This document shows, piece by piece, positions 60,348-64,000 of a DNA stretch of 64,000 nt. A program made the position numbers and the translations under genes. The DNA lies in the NCBI GenBank assembly GCA_000827205.1, contig KN832557.1, positions 504,493 through 568,492 of the forward strand, in the 5' to 3' direction. Under the pieces are notes generated by a model. That model was not told the origin of the DNA, did not search any database, and was given only the letters and a program-made list of their open reading frames with translations. This DNA is from Plicaturopsis crispa FD-325 SS-3. Taxonomy: Eukaryota > Basidiomycota > Agaricomycetes > Amylocorticiales > Amylocorticiaceae. Every line of letters begins with the position of its first letter. Within the stretch, counting starts at the first letter, position 1.

Positions 60348-60576
60348 TAGTAACTGTGCCGCTTTGTATCTTAGAATGTTGTATCCAAGTTGTATCTGGA
60401 TTCTAGTTCAAAATTGGGATTTGATGTCTTGTCCGTTGAGATCCCCGCTTCCATACAGTGGTATGTGAGTACGCTTATCCTATCGTCAGACCATTGACAT
60501 GAAGCAGTGAGGTCAACATATGGCAGGATCCATAGCGATGTGACACCATAACTGGGTATGCCGTGTGCGCATAGGA

Positions 60577-63500
60577 TTAAATTGGCGAACACTCTCGCTT
60601 CAGCCACTCGAGAGCTCGGGAATCATTGCCAAGCAGCGGCGAGACTTTGGATAGGGTCTCCGCATGGTAGTTATTCAACCACGTCCGCTCCTGAACCGTC
60701 AATAGGTCGGTGTCGATGAGTTTCTTATGCATGGGGCACTAGGACGGGAAGGTCTGTAAGAATATTGTCTGGAAAATGCCAAAATCGAACGCACGAGGGT
60801 AAAGTGCTCGAAGCCAAGATATCCCTTGTCGCCAAAGTTATGCAGCGTTTTGGCCTCCCGAACGCTGACAACGTTCTCAATTCGGATACCGAACCGCCCG
60901 TCCGCATAGAAACCCGGCTCTAATGAATGCGAATCCGTTCAGCATATGTGTGTTGACAAGGGGAAATTGTACTTTCCGTTCGAGACAGTCATTCCAGCCT
61001 TCAAAGCGGTGTTGTTGTATGCTTAAACGCCGTTGCGATTTAGGTTGAGCAATCTGAGAACAACAGCAAACCTCGATCTGACGCACCTATCCGAGTGCCA
61101 ATACCGTGTGGTCCCTCGTGCACATTGAGGAAATGGCCAACACCGTGGCCAGTGCCGTGTCTGGGAGAAAATGAATACGCCTCTCCAGGGAAGATGAGGG
61201 ATGGTGGTCACCGGTAATCTAAGCCGTCTTGCCAGAGTGGTCTCCGTGCAAGCGCATCGCTAGCCCGCCGAAAGTAGCATTAATTACATTGCTATGCCAA
61301 GTCCAAAATTTCCTTACATGAGAAATCCTGGAGACGAAGTGTCAACTGCGTAAGTATCATGCTTTTACTGTATGGCTATGACTTACCAGTTGTGCCAGAA
61401 GGGAATATAGCGGTGTCAATGGCAATATGTCCTTGCAGGACGCGCGTGAAGGCATGTTTTTCCTCCGCGGTGGGGGTGCCGAAATGCTAGAGAACGTGTC
61501 TGGTCATTTCAAAGCGCATACCCGCGAAGTTCTCAGTACTCACCCACGTCCGTGTCACGTCAGTGGTACCATCCAAGAATTGGGCTTCGTCAGGCATCAG
61601 TTTTGGAGGACAGCGGGGCATATGTGTCTGATTGCGCACCTCCAGAATCACAGAGATATATCTAACGAGTAGGCGGTGTCAGCAAGAGCATCGTATCAAA
61701 GCTATCTGATCCCAAACCTGATCCTTTCTTATTATGGCACAGTCGGCGGGATCAGGGGAGTAATGGATAATAGCTAAGATGAAATGAATATGAGTCTCGA
61801 ACGAAGGAAAGATGAAATGGCTGACCTCCGTTCGGACCAGTTGATGATATGGTTGTGAACGAGAGACCCTTGAACAAGTCCAGTTCGCTGGCGAATGTAA
61901 AGACCTGGTTAGTAGACAAGTAGTATATGAACGCAGTTACGTACGATCTATACGCCTCTAATTGATCAGCTCCCTCGCTCTCATTCAACTCGACGCCATT
62001 TTCTAGTTGCTGCTCCAGCCACGCGAAGTAACGCGCCAATGCAGCACCATCCCTGATGTGGCTTTGACGGAACCCTTCGATTTCCACCTCGTTTTTGATC
62101 GCCTTCAGGTCCGCTACGGGAGAACGAACGATATTGATATTGTCCTTGAGCATACCATGAGTACGGAGACAAAACGGCACTGCACTGGCTGCGTACCTGG
62201 CCAACTGCTTCCGCTACAGCGAGACTAGCTTTGTCGCCGATGAGCACTGGCTGCATGGATCCATAAGTGACGATGTCCGGAAAATTTAACATGAAGGGGT
62301 TGCGCGCATTTTGCTTGCCGGCGTTTAGGCTCTTGCTCAGGCCTTTGAGGTACTGAAAGAAGGAGTTGTACGGATGGATTTCGACTGCGCTGGAGAGGTG
62401 GCCGTGCACGGCATCGTCGATCTGTTCGTTCTCCACGAAGAGCGCGACGCTTTCGTGTGTAATGACCGCGTAGGCAAAGAAGACTGAATACTGTGTGAGG
62501 AAGGCCGTAAAGCTGGAGAGTGGAGATACGCACCAGGGTTGAAGTCGATGTCAGCGCCGCGAAGATTGAACAGCCAAGCCACCTCATCGAGCATAGTAAC
62601 GACCAATGCCTTTGCATCCTTTCGCTCCAGCTCTTCGCGTACGAGCTTAATTTTATCATCCGATGACTTGCCTTGAGCAGAATCAACACCCTGAGCTGAC
62701 ATACAGCATGTATAGACGGACCTGCGTATTTAACATCAAGTGGGAATACTTTGCTCTTGGGATGGGCAGGCCGATCCTTTCCCCACACGATGTCGACGAG
62801 ATTCGCGTCGAGGGATACGAGCTTAGAGTCCTTCGGTGTAAGCGACTTCTTCAAACTCTCGGCGTCCACTGACCCGCGAGTTAGATAAAATGAACGAATT
62901 ATAGCAAAGATCTAACCTGCGGAAATAAGCGTTGGGTCAATGCCGATTCTTGAACCCTTGTCAAGATTCTGCGTGCAGCCGAGGTGAGCATAGGAGACGT
63001 GCTACATGAAAAATGCACACTTTAGACAAGAAATCCTGCCACGTCGGTACATCTTACTCTGAATTAGAAAAATGGAATATACACGCAAGAGAATATATAC
63101 CTGGAAGGCCTTGCTTCATCAATGTCCAATTCCTGGAGGTATCGTAAGCTCAGACACGCAAAATGGACAGCTAATACCCACTCATCCAGCTGTTGCTCAG
63201 CCTGCAGAAAATAGCGTCCATCTGTGAAAAGATACGCATCCTTCAAAGTTACGATAGCGCATCCTGGGTCAAGCATTTATATGCATATCGTGATACATGG
63301 TCCACCTGGAGCACTCACCTGCAGATCCGTCGAATCCCGAGATCCATGCACGTCTCTCGTCGGAATGCGCGAGGTATTCACTCGAGTCTTGCTTAGAGTG
63401 AATAAGATAACACGTCCGACTTCACTGAACCACATACGTTGATCTTCGCTCGGGACGACGAATGCATTTAGACATTTGTCTTTGCGGGCCATCAGCTCGC

Positions 63501-63636
63501 GCAGGCCCTCCAAGCGCTTGGTCGTGTTGACAGTCTGTGCACCCGCAGCTCCCATGGCGAGCGAAAATGTACGTCGACAGATATTCGTGAATGGCGGTGA
63601 GAAGACGAGGTATCTGGAGGCAAGGGCTCGGAGCAT
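60577..63636 (-). CDS. AMPP: Xaa-Pro aminopeptidase P (M24B)
   Basis: The enzyme removes an N-terminal residue before proline and uses two Mn2+ ions. Spliced length is about 640 aa with some 15 introns. [20 protein letters not shown] is presequence-like; a second in-frame ATG at 63555 ([13 protein letters not shown]) would make the usual cytosolic start. After [20 protein letters not shown] comes [28 protein letters not shown] and [12 protein letters not shown] (N- and middle domain). The metal site is IYLCDSG, then [17 protein letters not shown] (two Asp), [17 protein letters not shown] (His) and [18 protein letters not shown] (two Glu). The last intron before EPGFY (60976-60920) starts GA instead of GT; read as GA-AG it keeps the ligand Glu. 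Convergent with LTN1. Confidence 0.9.
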
Positions 63637-63930
63637 CGATGAAGTTCCTAATCAGTTCCAGCTCGCGCGCGCCATACACACGCGTCGCCGTCGCGGAATT
63701 GGTCCTTGTCAAGAACGGTCATCTCGTCGATCCGACCAAAGTCTTGCTACAGTTCCTGTCAAGTGCACTCGCCGAATTTCCACACCAGATAGACTCGAAG
63801 ACGCGTCGTCGAACGACGAGGGTCGAGACTTTGTCGAGAGCTGTGAGTCCGTGTTCATCTGACGGCTCGACCGGTTATCGTCCTTACAGTTGCTCTTCCA
63901 TTCCATTGATTTCTCTCAAGTCCTGCGACG

Positions 63931-64000
63931 ATGTCACCTTCACAGGTTCCTTCCGAAATCATAGACGAGATAATTGACTATCTTCACGACGACGTGGATG
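63931..64000 (+). CDS. start of a probable F-box protein (cut by window edge)
   Basis: From ATG 63931 the frame reads MSPSQVPSEIIDEIIDYLHD before the window ends. PxEIIDEIIDYLHDD is how many Agaricomycete F-box proteins begin (SCF ubiquitin-ligase adaptors). Only about 23 codons are present, so the call rests on this motif. It is divergent from aminopeptidase P, with 294 bp between the starts. Confidence 0.5.
   Translation, partial: MSPSQVPSEIIDEIIDYLHDDVD

Overview
The window is nuclear DNA from a filamentous basidiomycete, most likely an Agaricomycete. Nearly every gene is cut by many short (about 47-65 base) GT-AG introns, genes are packed on both strands with 100-700 base spacers, and the proteins are typical of mushroom-forming fungi (MYND-finger protein, ABCC transporter, DHA1-type MFS permease, a small nucleotidyltransferase-like family that I associate with Agaricomycetes). 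I read the genes by translating exons and joining them at GT-AG sites. No transposon, virus-like element or CRISPR array could be supported.

Layout. 0.1-13 kb: an intron-bearing tRNA-Val, a multi-pass membrane protein, an oxysterol-binding protein (Osh4/Kes1 type), a gene-poor stretch holding a small nucleotidyltransferase-like gene, a mitochondrial MRS2-type magnesium channel and a C2H2+RING protein. 13-23.4 kb: nucleoporin SEH1, an MFS transporter, an SDR, a tail-anchored MYND protein and a second Rossmann-fold protein. 23.6-35 kb is housekeeping: HIS5 (histidine synthesis), CIA1 (cytosolic Fe-S assembly), PHF5A/RDS3 (SF3b splicing factor), a ubiquitin protease, a Bin3-type RNA cap methyltransferase and a probably mitochondrial DEAD-box helicase. 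35-50.3 kb: CTP synthase, a POLE4/Dpb3-like histone-fold protein, a long ABCC transporter, a glyoxylate/hydroxypyruvate reductase and NADP-glutamate dehydrogenase. 50.6-64 kb: a small secreted beta-sandwich-like protein, an SDR, the ribosome-quality-control ligase LTN1, aminopeptidase P, and the first codons of a probable F-box gene cut by the window edge.

There is no operon logic. Several divergent pairs share short promoters (CIA1/PHF5A 177 bp, POLE4-like/ABCC about 400 bp, C2H2-RING/SEH1 about 480 bp). Candidate control sites are a Gcn4/CPC1-type TGACTCA upstream of HIS5, a GATA-CACGTG-GATA cluster upstream of the glutamate dehydrogenase gene, and CCACGTGG E-boxes in three promoters. I found no clearly new multi-gene system. 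The most unusual signals are single-gene ones: a GA-AG intron at the metal-ligand codon of aminopeptidase P, a GC-AG intron in the nucleotidyltransferase-like gene, and a 6-nt tRNA intron.
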